From Alphaproteobacteria bacterium (lineage in GTDB: Bacteria; Pseudomonadota; Alphaproteobacteria; Micavibrionales; Micavibrionaceae): a stretch of 64,000 nucleotides of DNA. The DNA is taken from the NCBI GenBank assembly GCA_021775995.1, contig JAJFGS010000003.1, positions 124,001-188,000 of the forward strand, read 5' to 3'. Position 1 is the stretch's first letter. Each line of letters opens with the position of its first letter. Below the pieces are notes generated by a model that saw nothing but the letters and a program-made list of their open reading frames with translations, ran no database searches and was not told where the DNA came from. The position numbers and the translations under genes are program-made. Below are positions 1-7,220 of the stretch, piece after piece.

Positions 1-1
1 G

Positions 2-196
2 GCCTTTTTGGAAGGCATGGATCATGTTAAGCGTGTCCATCTTCATGCCCATTCTATTCGATTTAAACACCCAAAAACGAAGAAAATAATTGAAATTCAA
101 GCACCATTGGCAGACGATTTAAAAGAAAGTTGGAAATCTTTCGGCTTTGATGTTAATTCAAATTACAATGCGTTTGACGATATTAAAAAGGTTTAA
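2..196 (+). CDS. RluA-family 23S rRNA pseudouridine synthase, C-terminal fragment
   Basis: Only the last 64 codons are in the window; the frame is open from base 2, so the gene begins upstream. The piece carries the family's closing segment: a His-Leu-His-Ala-His strand, then a Phe-Lys-His-Pro block and an Ala-Pro-Leu segment, which closes the catalytic domain of RluA/RluC/RluD-type enzymes that isomerise uridines in 23S rRNA. The catalytic Asp region is outside the window, so the subfamily (RluC or RluD) cannot be decided. It ends one base before the next start codon, suggesting a shared transcript. Confidence 0.7.
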   Translation, partial: AFLEGMDHVKRVHLHAHSIRFKHPKTKKIIEIQAPLADDLKESWKSFGFDVNSNYNAFDDIKKV

Positions 197-197
197 A

Positions 198-983
198 ATG
201 TCTGAAGAGAAAAGAGTTTGCCGTCGTAAATTAATGAAATTAATTTTTTTTCGTATTCCTGTAATCCTTATGATTATTAGCGCTATTTTAATTGCAGCTT
301 TAAAATTAGTTGAGCGTTACCCAAATCCGTTAAGACAAGGATTTGAAGAATATCTATCAAAAGCTACCAATCGAAATGCAACAATAGGTACATTAGAAGA
401 AATAAAGTTTTTTCCAAATTTTGTGATTGATGCACGTGACGTTACTATTCATAATTTACACAATGCAGCAGTTATTGATTTAGAAATTGAAAAAATTAAT
501 ATTAACTCTCCATTTTCAAGTATGTTTTTTAATAGTAAAAAAATTAATAGTTTTTTTCTTGAAAATTTACACGCAAATGCGGGTATGATTGGACCAAAGG
601 AAATATTTGTTTCATCATCAGAAATAATTAATAAAAATGGTCCGGATCAGTACGGATCATTTTTAGTTGTAAATGGCACCTACGGCGGCAAAAAAGTGTA
701 TTTTGAAGCTGAATTAGAAGCAGGAAAATATAACTATTCTGTACCTTCAAAGGTCCCGTTTTCCTTACAAATAGGTCAATATCAAGTTAATGCTACTTTG
801 AATAAAAATTTTACGAGTGTAAGGCTTGAAAACACTGTATTTTCAAAAAGCGCAACAAAGTCTAAGGCAAAAGAATATAATTTAGTCCAGAAAAGTAAAT
901 ATCAATTAGATAATCCATTGAGTTGTGTTTGGACTGAAGAAAAATTAGATAGTTGTGATAAATATTTAGAGAATGAGAACTAA
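198..983 (+). CDS. Single-pass inner-membrane protein of unknown function, weakly AsmA-like
   Basis: A 261-residue protein. I take the ATG at 198, one base after the upstream stop, rather than an in-frame start at 147 that would run inside the pseudouridine synthase gene. A basic N-terminus (Lys/Arg-rich, residues 4-14) precedes a hydrophobic helix at about 15-35, so it is likely anchored in the inner membrane with the rest in the periplasm. The remainder resembles the beta-rich repeats of AsmA-type proteins, but no diagnostic motif is visible. Function unknown. Its stop lies 4 bases before the preferred ATP12 start, so the genes are probably cotranscribed. Confidence 0.55.
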   Translation: MSEEKRVCRRKLMKLIFFRIPVILMIISAILIAALKLVERYPNPLRQGFEEYLSKATNRNATIGTLEEIKFFPNFVIDARDVTIHNLHNAAVIDLEIEKININSPFSSMFFNSKKINSFFLENLHANAGMIGPKEIFVSSSEIINKNGPDQYGSFLVVNGTYGGKKVYFEAELEAGKYNYSVPSKVPFSLQIGQYQVNATLNKNFTSVRLENTVFSKSATKSKAKEYNLVQKSKYQLDNPLSCVWTEEKLDSCDKYLENEN

Positions 984-987
984 GATT

Positions 988-1701
988 ATGATGAAGCGTT
1001 TTTACAAATTGGTTTCCCACAAAAAAACAAATGATGGTTATGTTATTCAACTAGACGGTAAGGCGGTTAGTACGTCATTAGGTCAAGATTTATTAGCACC
1101 AACTAAAAGTTTAGCAGATGCTATTGTTTTGGAATGGGCAGAGCAAGAAGAAAAAGTTAAACCTGAAACTATGCCTTTAACACAAATTTTGACAACATCA
1201 ATTGATAAGATTCGTGATCGAGAAGCCATAACCCAAAGTTGTATGCGTTACTTAGATACAGATTTAATATGTTATTGGGCTAAGGAGCCAGAATCCATAG
1301 CAAAGCTGCATAAAGAAGTATGGGGGCAGTGGGTTAAATGGTTTGAAAATCATTTTGAAGTGTCACTTTATACAACAAAAAATATAGATGCCATTAAACA
1401 GGATGAGGGCACCCATAAACGTGTTTGGAATTATATTGAAAGTTTAGACGACGCTTATTTTACAGTGCTTCATATTATGATGTCATTAAGTGGATCGCTT
1501 GTTTTAGCTCTCGCTTTTTCAGAAGGTGAAATAGAGCCACAGGAGATTTTTGAAGCGAGTTATTTAGAAGAACTGTACCGTGGTGAAGTTTATAATGAAG
1601 AATTGCATGGTGCGGCACCTAATGATGAAGCGGAGCGCGAAGCTTTCAAGCGCGATGCTAAAGCATGTAAAAAGTTTCTTGAACTTGCCAATGATTATTA
1701 A
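988..1701 (+). CDS. ATP12-family F1-ATPase assembly chaperone
   Basis: A 237-residue member of the ATP12 family, which in mitochondria and alphaproteobacteria binds the F1 alpha subunit before it joins the beta subunit. Seen in the sequence: an opening Met-Lys-Arg-Phe-Tyr-Lys, a Leu-Asp-Gly-Lys strand near residue 22, the Ala-Glu-Trp-like helix that becomes Glu-Trp-Ala-Glu-Gln, the Thr-Asp-Leu-Ile-Cys-Tyr-Trp block, and the closing Glu-Glu-Leu-Tyr segment. Length fits the family. Starts at 973, 988 and 991 are possible; 988 avoids overlap with the upstream stop and gives the usual N-terminus. Cytoplasmic. Confidence 0.88.
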   Translation: MMKRFYKLVSHKKTNDGYVIQLDGKAVSTSLGQDLLAPTKSLADAIVLEWAEQEEKVKPETMPLTQILTTSIDKIRDREAITQSCMRYLDTDLICYWAKEPESIAKLHKEVWGQWVKWFENHFEVSLYTTKNIDAIKQDEGTHKRVWNYIESLDDAYFTVLHIMMSLSGSLVLALAFSEGEIEPQEIFEASYLEELYRGEVYNEELHGAAPNDEAEREAFKRDAKACKKFLELANDY

Positions 1702-1703
1702 TA

Positions 1704-2342
1704 ATGAACATTCCTGATGATGGTTTAATAATAGGTTCGGATAATAAATCACGTTGTTGGTGGCATGGTGATATTGATGAATATATCAAATATCATGACG
1801 AAGAGTGGGGATGCCCTGTTAATAGCGATAGGCAGTTATTTGAAAAAATAATCTTAGAAGGATTTCAATCGGGCTTAAGTTGGCTGACAATTCTACGAAA
1901 GCGAGAAAATTTTAGAAATGCCTTTGATAATTTTAATTATAAAAAAATTGTAAAATACTCCGATACAGATATTGAACGACTTGTTAAAGATGTTGGAATT
2001 ATTCGACATCGTGGAAAAATTGTATCCACTATTAATAACGCCGCACGTGTTCAGGAAATTATTAAAGAGTATGGATCATTTTCTGCTTATATTTGGCAAT
2101 ATGAACCAAAGAAAAAAGATAGGCCTACAAAAATTAATTACAAAACGCTTTCTCAAATTACTCAATCTGCCAAATCTGTTGCTTTATCGAAAGATTTAAA
2201 AAAACGCGGTTGGTCATTTGTTGGTCCTACGACGTGTTATGCCTTCATGCAATCTATGGGCATTGTGAATGATCATATAGAAGGTTGTTGTTGTCGTGAC
2301 AGAATAGAAGAAGAGCGGAAGAAATTTGAAAGGCCGATTTAA
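1704..2342 (+). CDS. tag: DNA-3-methyladenine glycosylase I
   Basis: Base-excision repair enzyme that removes 3-methyladenine from DNA. All signature residues of E. coli Tag are visible in the 212-residue product: zinc ligands Cys18, His31, His191 and Cys195 (the His-x3-Cys pair near the C-terminus), the base-pocket Glu52 and Trp60 in the Gly-Leu-Ser-Trp motif, and Gly-Trp-Ser-Phe-Val-Gly-Pro-Thr. The N-terminus is about 14 residues longer than in E. coli. It starts 2 bases after the ATP12 stop, so it is the last gene of this plus-strand run. Confidence 0.95.
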   Translation: MNIPDDGLIIGSDNKSRCWWHGDIDEYIKYHDEEWGCPVNSDRQLFEKIILEGFQSGLSWLTILRKRENFRNAFDNFNYKKIVKYSDTDIERLVKDVGIIRHRGKIVSTINNAARVQEIIKEYGSFSAYIWQYEPKKKDRPTKINYKTLSQITQSAKSVALSKDLKKRGWSFVGPTTCYAFMQSMGIVNDHIEGCCCRDRIEEERKKFERPI

Positions 2343-2350
2343 AAGTTATC

Positions 2351-2509
2351 TTAAATGCGGGGAAAATCTTTCGCCTTTTTTCCGTCTTCCCCACCATGCG
2401 CAGGTGTTTTTAGGTTCTGTTTAGCAGAACTTGTTGTGATTTCTAGCTGTTTCAATACATGCTCTAAACGTGCTGAAATATTATGATTTTTGTAGATATC
2501 TATCTTCAT
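2351..2509 (-). CDS. Possible 52-residue protein divergent from the XRE regulator
   Basis: An ATG-to-TAA frame of 52 codons on the minus strand. The product is charged: an N-terminal amphipathic stretch (Met-Lys-Ile-Asp-Ile-Tyr, then Arg-Leu-Glu-His-Val-Leu-Lys) and a Lys/Gly/Asp-rich tail ending Phe-Pro-Arg-Ile. It fills most of the gap between tag and the XRE gene, and its start directly abuts the operator-like repeats. No Shine-Dalgarno is evident and I recognise no family, so it may be fortuitous. Its position suggests a partner controlled by the regulator. Confidence 0.35.
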   Translation of the reverse strand: MKIDIYKNHNISARLEHVLKQLEITTSSAKQNLKTPAHGGEDGKKAKDFPRI

Positions 2510-2510
2510 T

Positions 2511-2569
2511 AACAAGATATTACAAGATTTACTGAGTATTTACAAGATAAATTGTCATGAAAATACAAG
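2511..2569. promoter_or_regulatory. Phased direct repeats, putative operator of the XRE regulator
   Basis: The heptamer ACAAGAT occurs at 2512, 2522 and 2542, with a partial copy TACAAG at 2564: spacings of 10, 20 and 22 bp, close to whole helical turns. An inverted pair TATCTT/AAGATA (2501-2506 and 2514-2519) overlaps the first copy. The cluster lies just upstream of the XRE gene and of the divergent small frame, as expected for autoregulation. Operator function is inferred. Confidence 0.45.
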
Positions 2570-2591
2570 TTTTTTTGTGTATTTTAAAGTC

Positions 2592-2945
2592 ATGGATTAT
2601 AGAAAAATGCCAAAATTGTCAGAACGTCTTAAATATATACGTGCCCATCATAACTTATCTCAAGCCGAGCTTGCGGATAAATCTGGTACAACGCAACAAG
2701 CTATTCAACAGGCTGAAAAAGGTAAGGCGCGCCAACCTCGATATCTTCACAGTTTGGCACAGGTTTTGGATTTACCTATAGATTGGGTTGTTTTTGGTCA
2801 TGAAGTAAAAGAAAATGATAAAAATCCAAAGGAAACAAACGGGTTTAATGATCAATCATCTGATGTACTAGATCAATTTTTTTCTATGCCTAAAGAAGAT
2901 CAAAAATTAATTTATGAGCTTATGAAGTCTCGTCAAAAAAAATAA
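2592..2945 (+). CDS. XRE/Cro-type helix-turn-helix regulator
   Basis: A 117-residue protein with an N-terminal HTH of the XRE class: Leu-Ser-Gln-Ala-Glu-Leu-Ala, then Gln-Gln-Ala-Ile-Gln-Gln-Ala-Glu-Lys-Gly, then a Leu-Ala-x-Val-Leu helix and an Ile-Asp-Trp-Val-Phe-Gly turn. The C-terminal 45 residues are polar with a short hydrophobic helix (Phe-Phe-Ser-Met-Pro to Tyr-Glu-Leu-Met); no peptidase triad of LexA/CI type is present, so it is not self-cleaving. Starts at 2577 (GTG), 2592 and 2607 are possible and none has a strong ribosome site. The upstream phased repeats suggest it represses itself. Target unknown. Confidence 0.75.
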   Translation: MDYRKMPKLSERLKYIRAHHNLSQAELADKSGTTQQAIQQAEKGKARQPRYLHSLAQVLDLPIDWVVFGHEVKENDKNPKETNGFNDQSSDVLDQFFSMPKEDQKLIYELMKSRQKK

Positions 2946-2953
2946 TTTAAAAT

Positions 2954-3547
2954 TTAATCAAGCGTAATATTGCCTTTAAGTATTTTGCGAATGGTTTGTA
3001 TATAAAGATCAGGTTCAGCATTTTTGACATTATTTGCGATGTCATCAACACTGTCTTCTTTTAAAACAGGTATAATTTTTTGTGCCAAAACTTTACCTTC
3101 ATCATATTCTTCATTAACAAGATGTATGGTACAACCTGTTTCGGTATCACCATTATTTTTAACGGCTTCATGAACATGATTTCCATACATACCTTTACCC
3201 CCGTATTTGGGTAGTAGGGCAGGGTGCGTATTTAATATTTTACCATGAACGGATTCTATCGTACGCGGACCAAGTAATTTCATATAGCCTGACAAGCAGA
3301 CCATATTAATATTATTATCTTTTAGTTTTTTAGCAATTTGTTGGTCTAGTTCTTTAGGATCGGGATATTTTATACTATTAATAATAATCGTTTTTAATCC
3401 CTTATTTTCTGCCCACTCTAATGCCTTTGAATTCCCATTATTGGTGATTAATAAGACAGGAGATGCAGTCAAATCACCATTTAAACAAGCATCTGTAATT
3501 GCGTGAGCAGAAGAACCATTATACGAAGCAAAAAACGCCAAATTCAT
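2954..3547 (-). CDS. purN: Phosphoribosylglycinamide formyltransferase (GART)
   Basis: Transfers the formyl group of 10-formyltetrahydrofolate to GAR, step three of purine synthesis. The 197-residue length fits PurN. The catalytic triad is present: Asn106 and His108 in Asn-Thr-His-Pro-Ala-Leu-Leu-Pro and Asp149 in the Glu-Glu-Tyr-Asp-Glu-Gly loop. The phosphate-binding loop is unusual: Ala-Ser-Tyr-Asn-Gly-Ser-Ser instead of the common Gly-x-Gly-Ser-Asn, a variant that should be compared with other PurN sequences. Convergent with the XRE gene, 8 bases apart; the next minus-strand gene upstream ends 3 bases away. Cytoplasmic. Confidence 0.88.
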   Translation of the reverse strand: MNLAFFASYNGSSAHAITDACLNGDLTASPVLLITNNGNSKALEWAENKGLKTIIINSIKYPDPKELDQQIAKKLKDNNINMVCLSGYMKLLGPRTIESVHGKILNTHPALLPKYGGKGMYGNHVHEAVKNNGDTETGCTIHLVNEEYDEGKVLAQKIIPVLKEDSVDDIANNVKNAEPDLYIQTIRKILKGNITLD

Positions 3548-3550
3548 AAT

Positions 3551-4030
3551 TTAAAACCAATTTTTGAGGTTTGTAATAGGTCTATTATTTCTAACTAGAG
3601 AAAAACCATTAAAAATTCTATAGAAAAAATATAAAAAACTTGGACCTATTGTTATAAGAAAAACAAAGAAATTTTGTTTTGTGTATGCCATGAGTATTGT
3701 TTCAAGTTCGCTTTCACTCATTATAATGCCGTTCATAGCTTGATCCATTATATTATTAATTGATGAGTTATCAGCAAATATTCCAGCGGCCATAGTACCC
3801 AGTAAAAGAAAGAAGGAAAATATCCAGATAGTTTTAATTATATATTTTGAATGTGAATATTGAAATTCATCATCCTTATATTTAGAACGATAAATATAAG
3901 CGGTAACTAAAAGAATAAAGAAAAATATAAAAGCAAATATCTGAATATTATAATTAGGGAAAAAATTTAGAATAGTACTTACAAAAAATCCAATATATAA
4001 GGTCAGCATATTTTGTTGTTGTTTTTTCAT
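3551..4030 (-). CDS. Four-helix membrane protein of unknown function
   Basis: A 159-residue hydrophobic protein. Predicted membrane segments lie at about residues 9-25, 28-46, 66-86 and 122-141, separated by a basic loop (Tyr-Arg-Ser-Lys-Tyr-Lys) and an acidic Ser/Glu-rich loop around residue 105. The C-terminal Phe-Tyr-Arg-Ile-Phe-Asn-Gly-Phe-Ser-Leu-x-Arg-Asn-Asn-Arg-Pro-Ile resembles the tail of small DUF4870-like membrane proteins, which I offer only as a lead. It sits between mutL and purN on the same strand with short gaps (13 and 3 bases), so it is likely cotranscribed. No function can be assigned. Confidence 0.6.
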   Translation of the reverse strand: MKKQQQNMLTLYIGFFVSTILNFFPNYNIQIFAFIFFFILLVTAYIYRSKYKDDEFQYSHSKYIIKTIWIFSFFLLLGTMAAGIFADNSSINNIMDQAMNGIIMSESELETILMAYTKQNFFVFLITIGPSFLYFFYRIFNGFSLVRNNRPITNLKNWF

Positions 4031-4043
4031 AGCTTATGATCTT

Positions 4044-5867
4044 TTATCTTCGTCCAAAAAGTTTTTCAATATCTATCAAGTCTAGCTTTATATAAGTGGG
4101 GCGTCCATGATTACAATGGCCAGAACTTTCTGTTTCTTCCATTTGACGCAATAGGGTATTCATTTCTTCTGCATTCATACGCCTTCCAGAACGAATAGAT
4201 CCATGGCAAGCCGCCGTTGATAATATTTCATAAAGAGATTTTTTTAGTTTTTCTGCTGTTTTGTGTTCTGATATTTCATCTACAATATCATAAACGAGTT
4301 TTTTAATATCGACCTTACTCCCCATAACAGCTGGCATAGACTGTACAGCAACAGAATCATTACCAAAGGCTTCAATAAATAAACCAAAATGATTTAACGT
4401 TTCTTGATGTTCTTGAAGTAAAGAAATTTTTGTATCTTCTAAATCTATAATTTCAGGGACGAGCAATCCTTGGGATTGAACAAGTCCTGTTTCCATTTGA
4501 TTTTTAAGTTTCTCATAAACTAACCGTTCATGGGCGGCATGTTGATCAACAATAACCAAACCTTCTTCACTTTGGGCAATAATATAATTTTCATGGATTT
4601 GTGCGCGAGCTGCTCCTAATGGGTAATCTATTTTCTCTTGATAAGAGGGTAAATTTTCTGCGCGAGCAGAAGGTTCGATATTGGCTATATTATTTTGAAT
4701 ATTTTGTTCTAAAGGGACATAAAAATTTTGTGATTTTTCTGCCAGTTGCCTATAGGCGTAAGAGCGAGGTACAGCAGGAGAGTTGCCACGAGTATATGGT
4801 AAATTTGAGTTTTGACTATTATTCATTTTACCAAAAGCTTGTTGAGAAAGCGTTGAGGATGTAGTTTTACCGCCTTCTAACAACCCTGTTTTTAACGCGG
4901 TGATGAGAAGACCACGAATATGCCCTGCATCACGAAAACGGACTTCAGATTTCGCTGGATGAACATTCACATCAACCATTTCTGGAGATAGGTCTATATA
5001 TAAGGCTGTCAAAGGATGGCGACCATAATGAAGAACATCCATATAGGCGGCACGTACGCAACCTAATAACATACGGTCTTTAACGGGACGGCCATTAACA
5101 AACAGATATTGGTATTGGTTGGTTGCACGATTAAGAGTTGGCAAGCTGCTATAACCAGATAATTTGATACCATCACGTTCTGCCAAAATTGAAAAAGAGT
5201 TTTCGCCAAAATCTTTGCCTAAGATGGCAGATAATCTCTCTTGTCTTTGATCCAATAAGTTACCTTGTTCGGGTAGAAGGTTTAATTTTACTGCGCCATC
5301 ATGTGAAAGTTTAAATCCTATACCTGGAAAAGCCATAGCGGTTCTCTGGATTATATCCTTTACAGCTCCATACTCACTTCTAGATGATTTTAAAAATTTT
5401 AAACGAGCAGGTGTTGCATAAAATAAATCACGAACTTCTATTGTTGTTCCATTATCATGTGCGGTAGGCGATGAATTTTGTTCTTTACCACCAAAAATTG
5501 AAATTTCCCATGCGCTGTCATTGTCACGAGATTTTGATTTAATGTTAAGACGGCTGACGGAACCAATGGATGGCAGCGCTTCACCCCTAAATCCTAAATG
5601 ATGTATATTGACCAAATCATCGTCTGGTAATTTAGATGTTGCATGGCGCATTACGGCGGCTTTTAATTCTTCAGCACTCATGCCGCAACCATTATCACGA
5701 ATTAGAATAAGGCTTTTGCCACCATCACGAAGATCCACGTCAATTTGCGTAGCACCCGCATCAATAGCATTTTCAACCAATTCTTTAACAGCCGCAGAGG
5801 GTCTCTCAATAACCTCGCCAGCGGCGATTTGATTGACTAAATAATCTGGTAAGTGACGGATTCTCAT
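4044..5867 (-). CDS. mutL: DNA mismatch repair protein MutL with endonuclease motif
   Basis: A 607-residue MutL. The N-terminal GHKL ATPase carries Asn-Gln-Ile-Ala-Ala-Gly-Glu-Val, Glu-Asn-Ala-Ile-Asp-Ala-Gly, Asp-Asn-Gly-Cys-Gly-Met and Phe-Arg-Gly-Glu-Ala. The C-terminal dimerisation domain has Asp-Gln-His-Ala-x2-Glu-x4-Glu, the metal-binding nicking motif found in species lacking MutH, plus Cys-Asn-His-Gly-Arg-Pro near the end. So this MutL probably incises the strand itself. The ATG at 5867 gives the conserved Met-Arg-Ile-Arg-x-Leu-Pro start; an in-frame TTG at 5906 would add 13 unconserved residues and overlap the upstream gene. Confidence 0.95.
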   Translation of the reverse strand: MRIRHLPDYLVNQIAAGEVIERPSAAVKELVENAIDAGATQIDVDLRDGGKSLILIRDNGCGMSAEELKAAVMRHATSKLPDDDLVNIHHLGFRGEALPSIGSVSRLNIKSKSRDNDSAWEISIFGGKEQNSSPTAHDNGTTIEVRDLFYATPARLKFLKSSRSEYGAVKDIIQRTAMAFPGIGFKLSHDGAVKLNLLPEQGNLLDQRQERLSAILGKDFGENSFSILAERDGIKLSGYSSLPTLNRATNQYQYLFVNGRPVKDRMLLGCVRAAYMDVLHYGRHPLTALYIDLSPEMVDVNVHPAKSEVRFRDAGHIRGLLITALKTGLLEGGKTTSSTLSQQAFGKMNNSQNSNLPYTRGNSPAVPRSYAYRQLAEKSQNFYVPLEQNIQNNIANIEPSARAENLPSYQEKIDYPLGAARAQIHENYIIAQSEEGLVIVDQHAAHERLVYEKLKNQMETGLVQSQGLLVPEIIDLEDTKISLLQEHQETLNHFGLFIEAFGNDSVAVQSMPAVMGSKVDIKKLVYDIVDEISEHKTAEKLKKSLYEILSTAACHGSIRSGRRMNAEEMNTLLRQMEETESSGHCNHGRPTYIKLDLIDIEKLFGRR

Positions 5868-5902
5868 AATATATAGAGAATAGCCATTATTTTGATCTAA
5901 TA

Positions 5903-7198
5903 TCAATCAAGAATTGCACCTTCGGTGTGGGCGTCGGATAAGTCAGTTTTATCAAGGATAGCTCCTGTTAAATCTGCTTTACGTAGGTCACAGCCTTTAA
6001 ATTTAGCGCCTGTAAAATCACATCCCATAAGGATAGAATCCCTTAAATTACAATCTCTTAGATCAGCATAGCGGAATTTAGAACCACTAAGGTTTGCTCT
6101 TTGAATACGAACACCTGCCCCATCAGGGCTATCAAATTTTAAGCCACTTAATTTTGCTTGTGATAAGTCTGCCCGATTAAAAATTGCATTTTGAATGGAG
6201 GAGCCACGTAAATCTGCTCCCATCATCTTACAATCACGGAAAGAAGATTCGTCTAATGTTGCGCTTTGTAGGCTAACTTTACGCAAATCTTGTTCTACAA
6301 AATTAGCGCCAATTGCTTTGATAGCAGTTAAGGGATAGAGCCTTAAATTTTCAATGTCCCGTAAATCAATACCGCTTAAATTCATTTGTGTACCTTTTTT
6401 ACCAGCACTCCCAACCCAATTTTTATGATCTTTTAGAAGTTTTTCAAGATCTTCACCGCGTTGTTCAAGCGTTTCTCCTGCTTTTTCTTCGCCTGACATA
6501 CTATCCATTTTAGCGCCGCGCATTTCAACAGATTTTAAGACAGTGCCTCTCATTACCGTATCTTGTAGGTTAGCGTTTGTAAGGTCAGAACCGGAAAGAT
6601 CGGCATTTGTTAAATTAGCACCTTCGAAGGTTACACCAGTTAGATTGGCTTCATGAAGACTAACGCCTGTCATGTCAGCATCAGAAAAATCAGCAGAAAC
6701 TGCTTTAACGCCCGATAAATTAGTTTCAGATAACTTTGCTCCTGTAAAGATAGCATTAAAAGAGTTATTGCTATCAACCCCACGGCGTACACGATTATTT
6801 AAAGAGCCATCACTGTCTTGATTCATGATCTTGCCTTCGCGAAGATCTGCAGAGTCAAGATCGGCACCTGATAAATTTGCTCCTGCAACATAAGCGCCTC
6901 TAAAATCAGCACGTTTAAAATTAGCATTTTCTAAATTTGCATCACGAAGATCACATGCAAAAAAACAACAAGAAATAAAAATACCATCTGAAAGATCAGT
7001 ATTGGTGAGGTTAGAGCCTGTGAAGTCTGATTGTGATAAGTCTACCCCTCTTAAAGATAAGCCTGAAATATCAACAAATTTCAAAATGGCTCGCTGGCCA
7101 CCATTTTGACTTAAACTAAATTTTTTATGCTTCGCAACGGCTTCGTCAAGCTCACGCTGTGAAAGTTTTTTTAAGCTGTTGGATTGAGAAGAGTTCAT
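5903..7198 (-). CDS. Large pentapeptide-repeat protein
   Basis: A 431-residue protein built mostly of A(D/N)LxX pentapeptides, the unit of a right-handed quadrilateral beta helix. Repeats run from about residue 45 to 240, pause at a charged insert near 240-275 (Glu-Glu-Lys-Ala-Gly-Glu-Thr), and resume to the C-terminus. No signal peptide or added domain is seen, so it is probably cytoplasmic. Some relatives mimic DNA and protect gyrase, but that cannot be assumed here. The N-terminal 40 residues (Ser/Leu/Lys-rich, with Glu-Leu-Asp-Glu-Ala) are not repeats and may be a docking segment. It lies 35 bases upstream of mutL and 22 downstream of pgi. Confidence 0.9.
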   Translation of the reverse strand: MNSSQSNSLKKLSQRELDEAVAKHKKFSLSQNGGQRAILKFVDISGLSLRGVDLSQSDFTGSNLTNTDLSDGIFISCCFFACDLRDANLENANFKRADFRGAYVAGANLSGADLDSADLREGKIMNQDSDGSLNNRVRRGVDSNNSFNAIFTGAKLSETNLSGVKAVSADFSDADMTGVSLHEANLTGVTFEGANLTNADLSGSDLTNANLQDTVMRGTVLKSVEMRGAKMDSMSGEEKAGETLEQRGEDLEKLLKDHKNWVGSAGKKGTQMNLSGIDLRDIENLRLYPLTAIKAIGANFVEQDLRKVSLQSATLDESSFRDCKMMGADLRGSSIQNAIFNRADLSQAKLSGLKFDSPDGAGVRIQRANLSGSKFRYADLRDCNLRDSILMGCDFTGAKFKGCDLRKADLTGAILDKTDLSDAHTEGAILD

Positions 7199-7220
7199 GA
7201 ATAAAATAATACCCTAATTA

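Noticed and set aside
5868-5906. TTG start of mutL at 5906
   Set aside because: The added residues are not conserved and the ATG at 5867 gives the standard MutL beginning.
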